From Pyrinomonadaceae bacterium (GTDB lineage: Bacteria > Acidobacteriota > Blastocatellia > Pyrinomonadales > Pyrinomonadaceae): 6,268 bases of DNA. The stretch spans positions 1 to 6,268 of the forward strand of contig JAGOWF010000166.1 of NCBI GenBank assembly GCA_018060305.1, given 5' to 3'. Under the pieces are notes generated by a model that saw nothing but the letters and a program-made list of their open reading frames with translations, did no database searches and was not told the DNA's origin. The position numbers were made by a program, and so were the translations under genes. The first letter of the stretch is position 1; every line of letters starts with the position of its first letter. Shown here piece after piece: positions 5,537-6,268 of this stretch.

Positions 5537-6268
5537 TTAGGAGGCGTGGGCGAGTGCGAGTTTTAGGAAGTTTTCAAATAGGATGCGGCCGTCGCGGCTT
5601 TCGTTGGGGTGCTGCCAGCGGGTTGGGTTTTTTGACCAGTCCTCGAATGACTTTTCGAGGTGGAATTGCACGCCGTAGATGAGTTGGCCGTCCGAACGCT
5701 TGGCCATCATCTGGTTCTTGCATAGGTATGAGGTTGCCAGCAGTTTGAACCCGCGCGGCAGGCCTTCGACCTGAACGCCATGGTTTTGCCAGACGCGCAG
5801 GATGTCGTCCTGCGTTGTATAGTCCTGCCAGATGCCCGAACGCTGGTCGTCATTTCCATCAAAGATCGGATCCGACTTGTCGAGGATCTTGACAAAGCGA
5901 TATTGATATTCGACGAGGCGGTCGTCGCGGCGTGCGGCAACCTCAAGATCGTCGAGCGTCTTGAGCTTTGCGCCAAAAGCCAACCCGACCAACTGGTGTG
6001 CGCCGCAGATGGCAAGCACCGGTATCTTCGTCTTGTGAATAAACTTGCTAAAGCTCTCGATGTGTGCCGGATTGTAATAGTCAAAGTCCGCGTAGGTCCC
6101 GCTCATCACGATCGCGTCGGGCTGAAATTGCTCGACCGCATCGGCGATCTCAGAAAGATGTACCGTCATCGTTTTCGGATTCTGAACGAGACGAATGACG
6201 TTTTTGGCAATGTTGTTGCATGCCATTGCCGAGACCTTTCGCTCAAATTCGAGCTTGGCCTTGGTCGA
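5537..6268 (-). CDS. Class I glutamine amidotransferase domain protein (5' end beyond window)
   Basis: The protein resembles class I (triad) glutamine amidotransferases of the GuaA/TrpG type, which free ammonia from glutamine for a partner synthase or domain. Numbering from the internal ATG at 6226, the nucleophile elbow is AICGAHQLVG with Cys74, and the other triad residues are His189 and Glu191 in GVQFHLEKS, with Leu where Pro is usual. The segment NHGVQVEGLPRGFKLLATS (148-166) is also typical. The frame stays open from that ATG to the right edge (14 more codons, ending AKLEFERKVSA before the Met). The first beta strand expected in this fold is missing from the 229-residue version, so the real start is probably outside the window. 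No synthase domain follows the amidotransferase, so a partner must be encoded elsewhere. It ends 103 bases before the PAN gene, which has its own promoter. A role alongside the nearby GCS2 ligase is conceivable but not shown. Confidence 0.88.
   Translation of the reverse strand, partial: STKAKLEFERKVSAMACNNIAKNVIRLVQNPKTMTVHLSEIADAVEQFQPDAIVMSGTYADFDYYNPAHIESFSKFIHKTKIPVLAICGAHQLVGLAFGAKLKTLDDLEVAARRDDRLVEYQYRFVKILDKSDPIFDGNDDQRSGIWQDYTTQDDILRVWQNHGVQVEGLPRGFKLLATSYLCKNQMMAKRSDGQLIYGVQFHLEKSFEDWSKNPTRWQHPNESRDGRILFENFLKLALAHAS

Noticed and set aside
5707..6084. 125-codon minus-strand frame within the amidotransferase
   Set aside because: It is an out-of-frame shadow on the same strand; the catalytic triad lies in the other frame.

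Overview
This window is a typical bacterial chromosomal segment: closely packed genes of medium to moderately high GC on both strands. It holds eight protein genes, two of them cut by the window edges. No RNA gene, CRISPR array, transposase or integrase is visible. The gene content and the scarcity of strong Shine-Dalgarno sites (only the PilZ and PAN genes have clear ones) would suit an Acidobacteriota-like soil bacterium, perhaps Blastocatellia. That placement is an impression from content, not something the sequence proves.

Layout. Positions 1-289 (minus) hold the N-terminal third of a PLP-dependent trans-sulfuration enzyme (cystathionine gamma-synthase/lyase family). Just upstream of it on the same strand is a 492-residue protein (321-1799) that joins a beta-class amino-DNA methyltransferase to a C-terminal restriction-endonuclease-like domain. 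An AT-rich divergent intergenic region (1800-1921) separates it from a plus-strand LysR-type regulator (1922-2821). A small PilZ-domain protein follows (2891-3223), then a 129-residue four-helix-bundle protein of the 23S rRNA intervening-sequence family (3258-3647), then a GCS2/YbdK-type carboxylate-amine ligase (3700-4806). Facing these on the minus strand are a secreted PAN/Apple-domain protein with its own promoter (4840-5433) and a class I glutamine amidotransferase whose reading frame runs out of the right edge (5537-6268).

The most unusual structure is around the four-helix-bundle gene. It lies between two imperfect inverted repeats of about 30 bp (3225-3254 and 3655-3685), each built from degenerate 7-bp units (TYCAARG on the left, its complement CYTTGRA on the right). 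The left arm begins one base after the PilZ stop codon and the right arm ends 14 bases before the ligase start. The whole 461-bp unit therefore looks like a compact cassette set between two neighbouring genes, possibly a small non-autonomous mobile element, with arms that could pair in the transcript around the gene.

The second point of interest is the methyltransferase-nuclease fusion. It may be a one-protein restriction-modification or DNA-modification system, and it sits between a LysR regulator and a sulfur-amino-acid gene that such a regulator might otherwise face directly. The remaining genes look like ordinary housekeeping or accessory functions, and no pathway clearly links them all.
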